This document shows, one piece after another, positions 46,339-56,276 of a stretch of 64,000 nucleotides of DNA (positions are counted from its first letter, which is position 1; the number at the start of each line of letters is the position of its first letter). This DNA is from Phytophthora sp. 'mugwort' (taxonomy: Eukaryota; Oomycota; Peronosporomycetes; Peronosporales; Peronosporaceae), in the NCBI GenBank assembly GCA_033558025.1, contig JAUCEF010000014.1:1488001-1552000 (forward strand), read 5' to 3'. The translations under genes and the position numbers were made by a program. The notes beneath the pieces were generated by a model, which was not told the DNA's origin, made no database searches, and was given only the letters and a program-made list of their open reading frames with translations.

Positions 46339-47495
46339 TCACGGATCTTCTTGGCCTTGGATAGCACGCTGAACACAGTCCGAGTGCCCACACTTGCATA
46401 CGAACCATATGCCAGCCCTGTAGTTCACGGTAACTTCTTGGTTAGGCTCGATCTGCTTCGTGGTCACCACCACTACGGTGTGTCGACGCCGTTGGTCACC
46501 TAAAAAACTGGGCATTGGGCGAGCAAGAGTGGTTAACAAACCTCATCCATCCGCCAAGGTGAAGAGCGTCAATCCCAATGCTGCGCTCTCAGAGGCCGTT
46601 TGAACGCACGTGCAGGATCAGCATGTAGCCTTGGTTCCGAGGGCGCCGCGAAGCCTCGGTCTCCACGTAGCCCAGTTGGCCCAGTTGTTCCCCCAACACC
46701 TCCCCCGGGTTAACGAGGGCGGTGGTCACCAATGCGTACTGGCCGGTTTGTGAATCCTGCATCGCTTTGACTTAGGGCGACTCGTGCGGGCGATTAGCGC
46801 AGAGGTCGTCCCAAAAGTAGCACTTATCCGTGCAGAACAGATCCATCCTCGCATTCCGGCACGTATCGAAGAGGTACGGGTCGTCACACGCACAGTCTCC
46901 GAAGTGATAGGCGTGGGGAGCATAATGGTCTTCGGGTTGAAGTAGTCGTGAAGATATGCCACACGAGCCGGCCACGTCGTCTCCATGAAGGCCTTTGTCG
47001 GCGGAAGCACACACCGCGGGTTTTCTCCGCAGGTGCGGTTTCAGCCGCAAAGTTGGATAGGAGGCTTGCAAGATCACCGCCTTAGCATCCAGCAGTGTCT
47101 CATGAGGTTTGAGAGCAGCCATCGCCGACATAGCCGAACGGCGCACATGAACCTTGTGGATGATGTAGTTTGGCCGCGTAGGTGGGAGGGGGGGGCGCGT
47201 GGCAAGCCGGTCAGGTTTGAACAGGATTCAGCCTTAATGACTGCGCGAAGGAGCTAGGGTTGACGACTGCGCTTTGTATTTGACGTAGAATGACCGGGGA
47301 CGCTGTTGCAGTGCACGGTGCACTAGCAGACACTACAACACCCTCATCCGGATTCGCCGACATAGGCTCCCGTGAGCACACACGTTTGACAGGATGAGCG
47401 TCAGGTTTGGGCGTGTCGACATCGTCCTCGCTACTATCGTCAATGACGATTACCCTCGTGCTCGAAGGGATCTTCTCCGGAGTCGAGCGTGCTAA
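46339..47495 (-). pseudogene. SET-domain methyltransferase-like relic
   Basis: The minus strand begins with an acidic, low-complexity part (VIVIDDSSEDDVDTPKPDAH). It then has a Cys-rich pre-SET/AWS-like stretch (CACDDPYLFDTCRNARMDLF CTDKCYF, about 46880-46790) and GIDALHLGGWM followed by RFVNHSCSPNAQFF (46543-46500), the RFxNHSCxPN signature of SET domains. After a frameshift come VVVVTTKQIEPNQEVTVNYR and GIWFVCKCGHSDC, the end of SET plus a post-SET-like Cys cluster. SET proteins methylate lysines, mostly on histones. A stop near 47216 and at least two shifts break it. It is adjacent to a Harbinger accessory ORF; whether it was transposon-borne is open. Confidence 0.7.
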
Positions 47496-49193
47496 GCCTA
47501 TTATCTATAAAACATGCAATTCGTAATGAGTATACGCGACGACTACTGCAGTCGTGGCGCGGGTAAATACCTTCAGATGGGACCAGCCTACCTTTGGTAG
47601 ACTCCTTAGACTACTCAATGTCAGGTATATACCGTATATGGATGGCTTGCGCTCTGGAGCGATGAATTCGAAAGTGATAAGTATCGCGGCAAGGTGCCAA
47701 ACACCTGAATATGTCACATAAATCGATTGACATATGCCTGACATATACATGAAGTCTAGTGAGACGATATTTACGGCTCACAGAAATCAAAGTGACTTAT
47801 GTCAAGAAATATATAGGGTCATATGACGGACTTATGTCACCTAGGCAAACACCGTATGTCAGTTTTGGGCGGCGCCCACTGCAATAGGAGGATTTTGCTG
47901 TTTCCGTCTTTACCTATTAGGGTCAACATGATGGAGGTCCATTGATGTTGTACAATGAATCTTCATGTGTGTCACATCACATATCCTGGGTGCGATAATG
48001 CCGACATCAAAAAGGCTCGAGAGAATCGTATCCCGTTGGCAGCAAATACGAGAGCCAGCGGTATACTAGGGTGTCTAGGACTTACCTTGGATGCCGAACA
48101 CCAAAGTCGGTGGGCATCCGTGTCGTATAAACCGTTGAGAACCTAATGATATTCCCAGTGGCCGTTGTCGCGAGTTTACGAAAGCGATCATTCCCATCAA
48201 TTGACGTTTGTCGACCATGAGTCACGCTTCTTTTATGAATGAAGGTACATGGCCACACCCAGACGTCATAAAACACAAATTTTAATAGCAGACATACCAA
48301 AGAGCGACGCACCAGCACGGCGATTCTCTTGTCTGGAATGATCTGGCCGACTGGACTTGCCGGGTGACTTCTCTCTCGCATCACTCAGCTCACCAGATCA
48401 ACTTCACATCAACCTGGGACTAGCGAAAAGCAGGGGCTGCGTTTTAGACTCGAGACTCGAGTCGAGTTAAACCACCTTCTGCTATAGACGCGGCAAGGCT
48501 CAGAAAAGCTAACTGAAGCGGCCAATCCAAATTCGACTTTTGATGATACTTCGGCCGCGCTCGTCGAATCCACTTTCCGCTGCAGTGACATGGTCGCCAC
48601 TGACAAAACTTGACGGTCCTGATTCCTCGGCACACTTTTCGGTGGTAGTAGCGGCCCGATCGGTGGCGGCAGAGTTGGACCTGAAAATTAATCTGCGCGC
48701 GCCGTTGCAGATTGAGGTGGCGCGACGATAGCCGCTCTAAACTAAAAACGGAGTGACGCACTGCCCACCAGAACAAAACGCGAGGTGTGAACAACCTCGC
48801 TTCGTTCGTACGAGTTTTATTACGGCTGGTTGATCTAGCGTAACGTTGAGTCAGCTTACAAATTAGCGTGAGAGTTCAGCGCACTGCTGCGATCTAAATA
48901 TGGTCCGGGTAGTACAGAATGTACGTATACAGTGCACACGTTCGGTCACTGCCTGCCCTGTCACATTTGTGTGAAATCAGCGAGCTGGCGAACCTATTAC
49001 ACCGCGAGCCACCCAGCTCGGCTCGGAGCCCAAGCCTCGGGCTCGCGTTGGGCTCGCGCTGGATTATTAACGCTCCATCTCTCACCTTATAACGACACGC
49101 GACAAGCAAACCGAGGGTAATTAACCATTAATCTCTCCGCGTTTATTTGCGCTAGACTTTCAGCGCAGCCGTCGCGACGGCCACAGCTCCACC
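47496..49193. other. intergenic with a repeated TATGTCA motif
   Basis: A cluster of TATGTCA/TGACATA motifs lies at 47710-47861 (listed separately). Minus frames at 48633-48409 and 48794-48444 overlap one another and are unrecognised. 48800-49193 is the upstream region of the aquaporin at 49335. Confidence 0.4.
47710..47861. repeat. cluster of TATGTCA / TGACATA motifs
   Basis: Exact TATGTCA occurs at 47710, 47798, 47833 and 47855, and its reverse complement TGACATA at 47728 and 47739. TCATATGA at 47819-47826 is related. Six 7-mers in 152 bp is far above chance. Such arrays are seen as transposase-binding subterminal repeats or transcription-factor sites. Confidence 0.65.
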
Positions 49194-49210
49194 TCATTCT
49201 GCATTTCACC
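49194..49210 (+). promoter_or_regulatory. oomycete initiator-like core promoter
   Basis: TCATTCTGCATTTCACC, 125-141 bp before the ATG at 49335 and identical to the motif before 52144 and before copy 1. Confidence 0.72.
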
Positions 49211-49334
49211 GTCAACCGGTCAAGCAAACCATCCAACCGACTCACTGATTTACTTCACTGCGAGTTGTAGTGCAGTGATCTGTATCTCTATCTGTACACC
49301 TCTGCACAAGCATACTCCACAACTCTCCATCCCC

Positions 49335-50231
49335 ATGGCTTCCAAGCAAGACACCGCCATCCCCGTCTCCTACGACGAGCTAGTCGACAAGGTCGAGACG
49401 GGTTTCGTCGACGCGCCTCAGACGCCCAAGGCTGGGTCTGCATCGCAGGGCAAAGCCGTCTCGCGCTACGCCGTACAGAGCATGCATAAGCGCGAGTGCC
49501 TGGCCGAGTTCCTCGGCACCTTCGTCATGATCGTGTTCGGCATGGGTGTGAACAACCAGGTCGTGAACTCTGGAGATAAGAACGGCACGTGGCTCAGCAT
49601 CAACATGTGCTGGGGCGTGGCCGTGCTCATCGGTGTGTACTGCTCAGAGGGCGTGAGCGGCGCGCACCTCAACACGGCCGTGACGCTGGCGCACTGCGTT
49701 TACGGCCGCCTGCCGTGGTGGAAGGCACCGGGCTACATGGTGTCTCAGCTGCTGGGCGCATTCTGTGGCGCCTTCATCATCTACGTCATGCAGTACCAGA
49801 ACCTGAACGTGGTGGACCCGGAGCGCGAGACGACACAGGGCAGCTGGGCCACATACCCGAGCGACAACATCTCCAACTACACGGCCTTCTACACGGAGTT
49901 CATCGGCACGGCCATGCTGGTACTGGGTGTGTACGCCATCACGGACAAGCGCAACAAGTCGGCTGGCCCCGTGGGCTCTCCGTTCGCCTTCTGTCTGCTC
50001 ATCTGGGCACTGGGCATGGCCTTCGGCATGAACACGGGCTACGCCATCAACCCCGCTCGTGACTTTGGTCCGCGCCTCTTCACGTGTTTGGCCGGCTGGG
50101 GAACCAAGGTGTTCACACTGCGCAACCATTACTTTTGGATCCCCATTGTGGCCCCGCTGTGTGGCGGCGTGGCTGGCGCTGGTCTGTACCGCGTCATGGT
50201 GGAGATGCACCACCCGCAGCCGCAACAGTAA
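49335..50231 (+). CDS. aquaglyceroporin (MIP family), duplicated copy A
   Basis: A 298-residue intronless channel starting MASKQDTAIPVSYDELVDKV. The ATG was preferred over an upstream in-frame ATC because the paralogue at 52144 starts at the same codon. The first box is NTA (GAHLNTAVT), the second NPARD (YAINPARDFGPR), and the predicted filter W-G-Y-R (INMCWGVAV; GMNTGYAINPAR). It ends MHHPQPQQ. It differs from the copy at 52144 by two residues (K4N, D14N) and a few silent bases. A downstream GATA microsatellite (about 50265) and the convergent ORF at 50468 belong to the same duplicated unit. Confidence 0.95.
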   Translation: MASKQDTAIPVSYDELVDKVETGFVDAPQTPKAGSASQGKAVSRYAVQSMHKRECLAEFLGTFVMIVFGMGVNNQVVNSGDKNGTWLSINMCWGVAVLIGVYCSEGVSGAHLNTAVTLAHCVYGRLPWWKAPGYMVSQLLGAFCGAFIIYVMQYQNLNVVDPERETTQGSWATYPSDNISNYTAFYTEFIGTAMLVLGVYAITDKRNKSAGPVGSPFAFCLLIWALGMAFGMNTGYAINPARDFGPRLFTCLAGWGTKVFTLRNHYFWIPIVAPLCGGVAGAGLYRVMVEMHHPQPQQ

Positions 50232-50467
50232 GTTTTGGCGAAAGCGTCAGGGCCCTGGTAGCACGATAGATAGATAGACAGACTAAGACTGTACACAACG
50301 CAATAGAATTTGATGTTTTCTTGAAGAAGATGGATTGTTTGTTTTGCCCGATGAAAAGGTACTGAGCTTGTTGAATTTGTGTCCCACGCATGATGTTACG
50401 GAGGAGCGGTTGGCATCGCACCAACCAAGGTGGGTTGACGGGGATATTGACAAAGGAACCTGTCACC

Positions 50468-51469
50468 CTAGCGAGGATACCGTCTACAACGTGATAGGCA
50501 CCAATCTACTAATATATTTCTGAGAATCCCATCGCGGATGAAGCGCACTTCACCCTGAGCGGGATCGTAAAAAGCGCCTGCTATCCAGTTAGGCGAGTCC
50601 GTGTTCTGGAGTTCTGTCTCCAAAGGGAAGGAGGCTGCGCGCTTGTCGGTGGTAGCTCGCTCGTGATCGTGCGGTCGCTGACGAGGAGTGGTCCATAGAT
50701 TAAACCGCGGATTAAAAGCCGGGTTCATGCCGAGCGATTTACTCACGATAGGCTCGTTAGTTGGTGGGTAAGAGGCGATCATTAGGCCAACACGGCCAAG
50801 CAGCCGCCAGTACGTATCCGTTGCTCTTTGCTTGCTAAGGGTGTCAAACACGGACACGGTGGTTGACCGTCCGTTCGCTCGCTCAGGACGGCCACCCAAT
50901 ATATCGCTGCTTATCGGCGATTTCGATCGCGACTCGACCCCACGACGGGCTGCTGCATTGACACGGACCACGCGAGCCGGACAGAATTCGCTTCCTTTCG
51001 GTTTGAGACGGATTTGGTCCCTATACCATTTCGGGGTCATTCCGGTGGTCGTTTTGATCTCCCCTAGACGTATGAACAAACTCGAACTGTTTATTTGACC
51101 CGACACGCCGAGCATTGTACTGAAATGAGCTGGTCGGTCAACGATAGAGCGCGGTGTCAGTGAAAGCGCGACCGGTCTTCTAGGCGACAGGACGTCCGAA
51201 AACCTTGGTCCCAGGCTTTTCAGCCACTGAATGAAGCGCGCGCGTGAAAAGCAGTCCTCGCAACAATTTTTGTTTTTAACCACACGGTGTCCGAACGGTG
51301 GTCCGACTGGCGAAAACGGACTTACTCCAGATTTTTGCTTAAGCGTTAAAACGAATACAGTCACAAACTGTGCATCCTTTCTCCTAGCGTCTTGGTTCGC
51401 AGCCGTAAGGCGTTGATTCCGCAGGTGCCCAGCTCGAAAAAATAGTTGCTCCGCTGTCATCACTGGCAT
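50468..51469 (-). CDS. unknown 333-residue protein, convergent to aquaporin
   Basis: An uninterrupted frame from ATG (51469) to a stop 236 bp past the aquaporin stop. It is basic and rich in Arg, Thr and Pro, with no signal peptide or membrane segment and a Cys pair in KNKNCCEDCFSRARF. I recognise no domain. Support for coding: the C-terminal 100 codons are duplicated at 53277, and a diverged copy on the plus strand near 63440-63680 keeps FNPQFNLRTTLRERP, ERATTDKRAASFPFETELQ and ILVDWCLSRSRRYP, including an in-frame 9-base deletion, before decaying. It could instead be part of an unrecognised repeat. Confidence 0.5.
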   Translation of the reverse strand: MPVMTAEQLFFRAGHLRNQRLTAANQDARRKDAQFVTVFVLTLKQKSGVSPFSPVGPPFGHRVVKNKNCCEDCFSRARFIQWLKSLGPRFSDVLSPRRPVALSLTPRSIVDRPAHFSTMLGVSGQINSSSLFIRLGEIKTTTGMTPKWYRDQIRLKPKGSEFCPARVVRVNAAARRGVESRSKSPISSDILGGRPERANGRSTTVSVFDTLSKQRATDTYWRLLGRVGLMIASYPPTNEPIVSKSLGMNPAFNPRFNLWTTPRQRPHDHERATTDKRAASFPLETELQNTDSPNWIAGAFYDPAQGEVRFIRDGILRNILVDWCLSRCRRYPR

Positions 51470-52017
51470 GGTGAACGGCAGCTACAACGGACATTGCGCT
51501 ATATCTACTACAGGTGATTAAACAGACGACATTGGCTTTCTTGTCGTCCCGCTGGCCACTTGACACAAATGTCAGCGAGCTTTGGTTACATTTACAGACA
51601 TGTATTAATACATGTACAGCCTAGCCACGTGACGGTAGACTGACTGGACTACAGCTCGCAGCAAAGACATCGCTGAAACGCCGTACGCGCTCCGGAGACA
51701 AAGCCGGGTGTAAGTTAACAAATTGACGGCTTGACACTAGCTCGGCTCGATTTAACGAGAGGGATTGTGAGCAGGCTGGGCTAACCAAACAAACCAATAC
51801 GAACGCAGAGCGATAACAAAGGTATCCAGAGAGCAGGGTAGACACGCGCACAAGCACACGCGCATGCAGTGGCATTCAACCCCACGCTTAATCGGACTGG
51901 AATTAATCTCCGAACGGCAGCTTTGCTTGCACATACACCCGCATCAGGGATGAGAGAGAGCACCTGGCGAGTCTTTCGCCTCCGAACGTCCAAGAGCAGT
52001 CTGCCACAGCTCCAGTC
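51470..52017. other. spacer between duplicated units
   Basis: Upstream flank of the 52144 aquaporin. Several overlapping short frames, none credible. Confidence 0.5.
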
Positions 52018-52034
52018 TCATTCTGCATTTCACC
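52018..52034 (+). promoter_or_regulatory. oomycete initiator-like core promoter
   Basis: TCATTCTGCATTTCACC, 110-126 bp before the ATG at 52144. It is followed by CGTCGACTGGTCAAGTC, a diverged form of the sequence at the same place before 49335. Confidence 0.72.
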
Positions 52035-52143
52035 GTCGACTGGTCAAGTCAACCACTGGTCTACATCACTGCTAGTAGTAGTGTAGTGACCAGTATCTCG
52101 CGCATTTTACACTTCTGCACATATCCCACTTCACTTCATAGCG

Positions 52144-53040
52144 ATGGCTTCCAATCAAGACACCGCCATTCCCGTCTCCTACAACGAGCTGGTCGACAAG
52201 GTCGAGACGGGTTTCGTCGACGCGCCTCAGACGCCCAAGGCTGGGTCTGCATCGCAGGGCAAAGCCGTCTCGCGCTACGCCGTACAGAGCATGCATAAGC
52301 GCGAGTGCCTGGCCGAGTTCCTCGGCACCTTCGTCATGATCGTGTTCGGCATGGGTGTGAACAACCAGGTCGTGAACTCTGGAGATAAGAACGGCACGTG
52401 GCTCAGCATCAACATGTGCTGGGGCGTGGCCGTGCTCATCGGTGTGTACTGCTCAGAGGGCGTGAGCGGCGCGCACCTCAACACGGCCGTGACGCTGGCG
52501 CACTGCGTTTACGGCCGCCTGCCGTGGTGGAAGGCACCGGGCTACATGGTGTCTCAGCTGCTGGGCGCATTCTGTGGCGCCTTCATCATCTACGTCATGC
52601 AGTACCAGAACCTGAACGTGGTGGACCCGGAGCGCGAGACGACACAGGGCAGCTGGGCCACATACCCGAGCGACAACATCTCCAACTACACGGCCTTCTA
52701 CACGGAGTTCATCGGCACGGCCATGCTGGTACTGGGTGTGTACGCCATCACGGACAAGCGCAACAAGTCGGCTGGCCCCGTGGGCTCTCCGTTCGCCTTC
52801 TGTCTGCTCATCTGGGCACTGGGCATGGCCTTCGGCATGAACACGGGCTACGCCATCAACCCCGCTCGTGACTTTGGTCCGCGCCTCTTCACGTGTTTGG
52901 CCGGCTGGGGAACCAAGGTGTTCACACTGCGCAACCATTACTTCTGGATCCCCATTGTGGCCCCGCTGTGTGGCGGCGTGGCTGGCGCTGGTCTGTACCG
53001 CGTCATGGTGGAGATGCACCACCCGCAGCCGCAACAGTAA
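52144..53040 (+). CDS. aquaglyceroporin (MIP family), duplicated copy B
   Basis: A 298-residue twin of the gene at 49335, starting MASNQDTAIPVSYNELVDKV. NTA and NPARD boxes and the predicted W-G-Y-R filter are the same. The coding and 540-bp downstream sequences are almost identical to the first copy, whereas the 5' flank has drifted. The near-identity therefore probably reflects later gene conversion or a duplication starting near the ATG. Both promoters carry the initiator motif, so both may be expressed. Confidence 0.95.
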   Translation: MASNQDTAIPVSYNELVDKVETGFVDAPQTPKAGSASQGKAVSRYAVQSMHKRECLAEFLGTFVMIVFGMGVNNQVVNSGDKNGTWLSINMCWGVAVLIGVYCSEGVSGAHLNTAVTLAHCVYGRLPWWKAPGYMVSQLLGAFCGAFIIYVMQYQNLNVVDPERETTQGSWATYPSDNISNYTAFYTEFIGTAMLVLGVYAITDKRNKSAGPVGSPFAFCLLIWALGMAFGMNTGYAINPARDFGPRLFTCLAGWGTKVFTLRNHYFWIPIVAPLCGGVAGAGLYRVMVEMHHPQPQQ

Positions 53041-53577
53041 GTTTTGGCGAAAGCGTCAGGGCCCTGGTAGCACGATAGATAGATAGACAGACTAAGACTG
53101 TACACAACGCAATAGAATTTGATGTTTTCTTGAAGAAGATGGATTGTTTGTTTTGCCCGATGAAAAGGTACTGAGCTTGTTGAATTTGTGTCCCACGCAT
53201 GATGTTACGGAGGAGCGGTTGGCATCGCACCAACCAAGGTGGGTTGACGGGGATATTGACAAAGGAACCTGTCACCCTAGCGAGGATACCGTCTACAACG
53301 TGATAGGCACCAATCTACTAATATATTTCTGAGAATCCCATCGCGGATGAAGCGCACTTCACCCTGAGCGGGATCGTAAAAAGCGCCTGCTATCCAGTTA
53401 GGCGAGTCCGTGTTCTGGAGTTCTGTCTCCAAAGGGAAGGAGGCTGCGCGCTTGTCGGTGGTAGCTCGCTCGTGATCGTGCGGTCGCTGACGAGGAGTGG
53501 TCCATAGATTAAACCGTGGATTAAAAGCCGGGTTTATGCCGAGCGATTTACTCACGATAGGCTCGTTAGTTGGTGGG
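52144..53577 (+). repeat. 1.43-kb direct repeat (partner 49335-50778)
   Basis: It covers the aquaporin, its 3' flank with a GATA microsatellite, and the last 100 codons of the convergent ORF. Only a handful of differences were seen. Similarity stops at GGTGGGTAAGAG. Beyond that the second copy reads CCTCTTACGAAGG, making a palindrome GTAAGAGCCTCTTAC at the break. Confidence 0.85.
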
Positions 53578-53580
53578 TAA
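53277..53580 (-). pseudogene. truncated copy of the 333-residue unknown ORF
   Basis: It keeps the C-terminal hundred residues (from SYPPTNEPIVSKSLGINPAF to SRCRRYPR) with one substitution (M to I). The N-terminal 230 residues are cut off where the duplication ends. A frame runs on to 53678 in foreign sequence but opens at a GTG. Confidence 0.7.
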
Positions 53581-54436
53581 GAGCCTCTTACGAAGGCCCA
53601 GTAACATGATTGAAATCCTGGTTGCTTTGCTCTCCCCTGAAGCCTGGATGACATGAACAGCAAGACCAGTGAGGACACGACGACGTATTATGGACCGAGG
53701 AGCAGAAGACAGCGGAGCAGCAGGCGTACCCAAGGCGCACGAAGCGGCGGAGGCCCTGGATGAGCAACCGCTGGGGTATCCAGTGTGGAGGACTCAAGGG
53801 GAGTGATGGCGATCTTCTCGCGAAGAGTCGTAGTTGCACAGGGAGCAGATAGGAGGATCAGGCAAGGATAGGACTCAGTCTTAGATTTGCGGCGTGGCAG
53901 GCAAGTGCCGTGGCGACCGCAAGCGTACCGGCCTGGTACACAGTCTAAGCAACCAAATACAACAAGCAGCCGAAGTCGAAGGACAGTGTCGAGTCAGCGT
54001 CTGAAAGAGGGAGACCCGCGGGTGTGTAAAGAGACGGGTATCAGCAGCCTTGTAGAGTCGTCGGTATCGGCAGCCCGCATAGAAGTACACGGCAACCTAA
54101 GAGAGGGTAGTCTAGCCCCCGGTCGTTTATCCCCGGCACTGTGTACTGAACGACTTGGCATCGATCTCGCAGCAGGAACCTCTTACGTTGCAAAGCTTAG
54201 GAACTCATCTGCTGCGAGCCGTGCGTTTAGACTAGGGCAGGTGCATTCTAGGGCGAGCAGCAGTTGCGGCCACCGGACACCGTCTCCTAGCTAGGGACAC
54301 AACTGGCAGCGCCGCAACGCGGACATCAGACCAACGACGCGCACTGGCGAGACACTTGCGTCCACACCGATGAGAAGCAGAGCTACATGACCCGGAGACG
54401 GAGCTACGGACGACTAGAACCAAGCAGAAACTACTG
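53578..54436. other. insert of unknown type, LTR-like start
   Basis: It begins with the palindrome GTAAGAGCCTCTTAC and continues GC-rich to the left end of the Harbinger element. A plus frame at 53887-54294 is basic and Ser/Arg-rich with no recognised domain. It could be part of an LTR retroelement, but no second LTR or pol gene is seen. Confidence 0.3.
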
Positions 54437-54673
54437 CCCGTTCTTATTTTCCCGGGAGAATGGAGAATCCGGGCGGAAATGTGTCAAATCTCCTAAAATA
54501 AGAATCAAATTCGGGAGATTTGTGTTGTTCACATTATACTGGCCTCCATTCATCATTCGCGCAAACGATCAAGTGATACGATGGCGCTCAATTAGCAATG
54601 GACAGGGCGCAGATGGCGGACGAGGAAGTAGAACTGGTAAGTATATGGGCCTTGGTTTATATGAATATTATGA

Positions 54674-55998
54674 ATGAGCGCTGTGAGAAGCACTCTGGCC
54701 CACTCTTTCGTGCGGGATCAGTACATTTCTGAGGTGTTGACGCATCTTAGACGCTTTCAGCGGCGCTATCGGATGCGTCCCGATGCTTTGCGCCTGCTTT
54801 GTGGATTACTAGAACCCATTATTCGCGTCTTCCATCCGTATGCTACAGTTCGTACTGAGATTGTCGCACATGGTACTTTAAGATGGCTGGCCGGTGGCTC
54901 GTATGAGGACGTTTCTCAAAATGCCTCGTTGAGCGTGCCAACATTTTTCGTTACATGAATTCTGGTATGAATGCATTGCTTGTATGTGAGTCGTTAGCTA
55001 CTTTTTTAAGTCCCCATCATCGGAATCAGAGATGAAAGATCATTGCAATGCCTTCGCATCAATCAGGATGCATGGCGCATTGAGAGGTTGTATAGGTGCT
55101 GTAGACGATTTTTGTGTCGTATCAAGACTCCTACTAAACGTGAAACGGCTCATATAACCTCATATTTTTCTGGTCACTCTCACAGTTATGGTGTTAATGT
55201 GCAAGCTTCATGTGATCACCCATCTCGCTTCACATCGTTCTCCATTAAAAGTCCGGGTGGTACGAATGATGTGAGAGCTTTCAGCTTTCCTCCTTGAATA
55301 GTGACTGTATTAATCTTCCTCTTGATGTCTACCTTGTGGGAGATAACGCATACATACCTACAGAGACAATGCTTAGTCCATACAGTGTGGCTGACGGAAT
55401 GAATGAGTCTAAGGATACGTTCAACTTTTTCGTTAGTCAACTGCATATCAGAGTTGAGCAGTCATTTGAACTTATGGTAACAAATTGGCGTATACTAAAA
55501 AAGCCTCTTGAAGTTGGGCTGGCGAATGTTCCACCTGGGGTCCATACAATAATGCGTCTGCACAACTTTTGTGTGAACAGCCGCGAAAACGGCTACGGAG
55601 TCGTTGGTGAAGTCGACAAACTCTACATAAAGAAGGCCGCGAACTGGGCTACATCTTATCAAGTATCGATACATCTAACAAGACATCCCGCACGTGCGTC
55701 CTCCGAGAGGAAGTTCGCAAGTTCGTTTGGTCACAAGGTTATCGAAGGCCCAGCCAACACATCCAAAGAAATGCGGCAGCCCAAGTCGAAGCACCGCCGT
55801 AATACTACTTCACCACAGCGATATGTAGCAAAGTTTGAAATCCCGTACAAGCAAACCTTTGTTGAAACGAACTTGTTTTTATTGGCACAACAAAGTCGCG
55901 GTGAATGTAGACACGCCCTCATCTCACCCCTTAGCTTTGTAATTACGTTCTGCAGATCGACCACCTCGCTGTCGTCTTATACGTGTCCTTGTCCTTGA
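54674..55998 (+). pseudogene. PIF/Harbinger DDE transposase, frameshifted
   Basis: From ATG at 54674: YRMRPDALRLLCGLLEPIIR, VAHGTLRWLAGGSYEDVSQN, then a shift to FFRYMNSGMNALL. After that come the first catalytic region (IGAVDDF, about 55105), TPTKRETAHITSYFSGHSHS YGVNVQA, FTSFSIKSPGGTNDVRAFSF, a short break, then LPLDVYLVGDNAYIPTETML (second Asp), and FNFFVSQLHIRVEQSFELMV TNWRILKKPLEV (catalytic Glu). The DDE_4 nuclease fold is thus represented throughout. Three frame breaks (about 54950, 55110, 55290) kill it. It lies inside recognisable terminal repeats. Confidence 0.8.
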
Positions 55999-56276
55999 AG
56001 ATCAGCTAGAACCCGGCGCATTTCCAAAGGTTTTTCTGCAGCGTCACGAGTAACTCGACCGAGTCTTTCTTTTCTCGAATACGACAAGCCTTCGTCATGC
56101 TCCTTCTCGGAATGGGCATACTTCTGACGCTTCAGGGTAAGATTTTCTTTAAAAAAAGACGATTTGACGCTTTATCTGCAAGGCCTTATCTTCCTTGCTT
56201 ATTATCGCCTTGAGAACTTCAACAACGTTGTCTGTCCGCAATGTTGTTCGACAGAAGACACACCAGGCAAATTCAG

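Noticed and set aside
49644..50225. Long minus frame opposite the aquaporin (also at 52453-53034, and mirror frames at 9739, 12519 and 35881)
   Set aside because: Recurs opposite every aquaporin because of third-position GC bias; His/Arg-rich composition typical of shadows.
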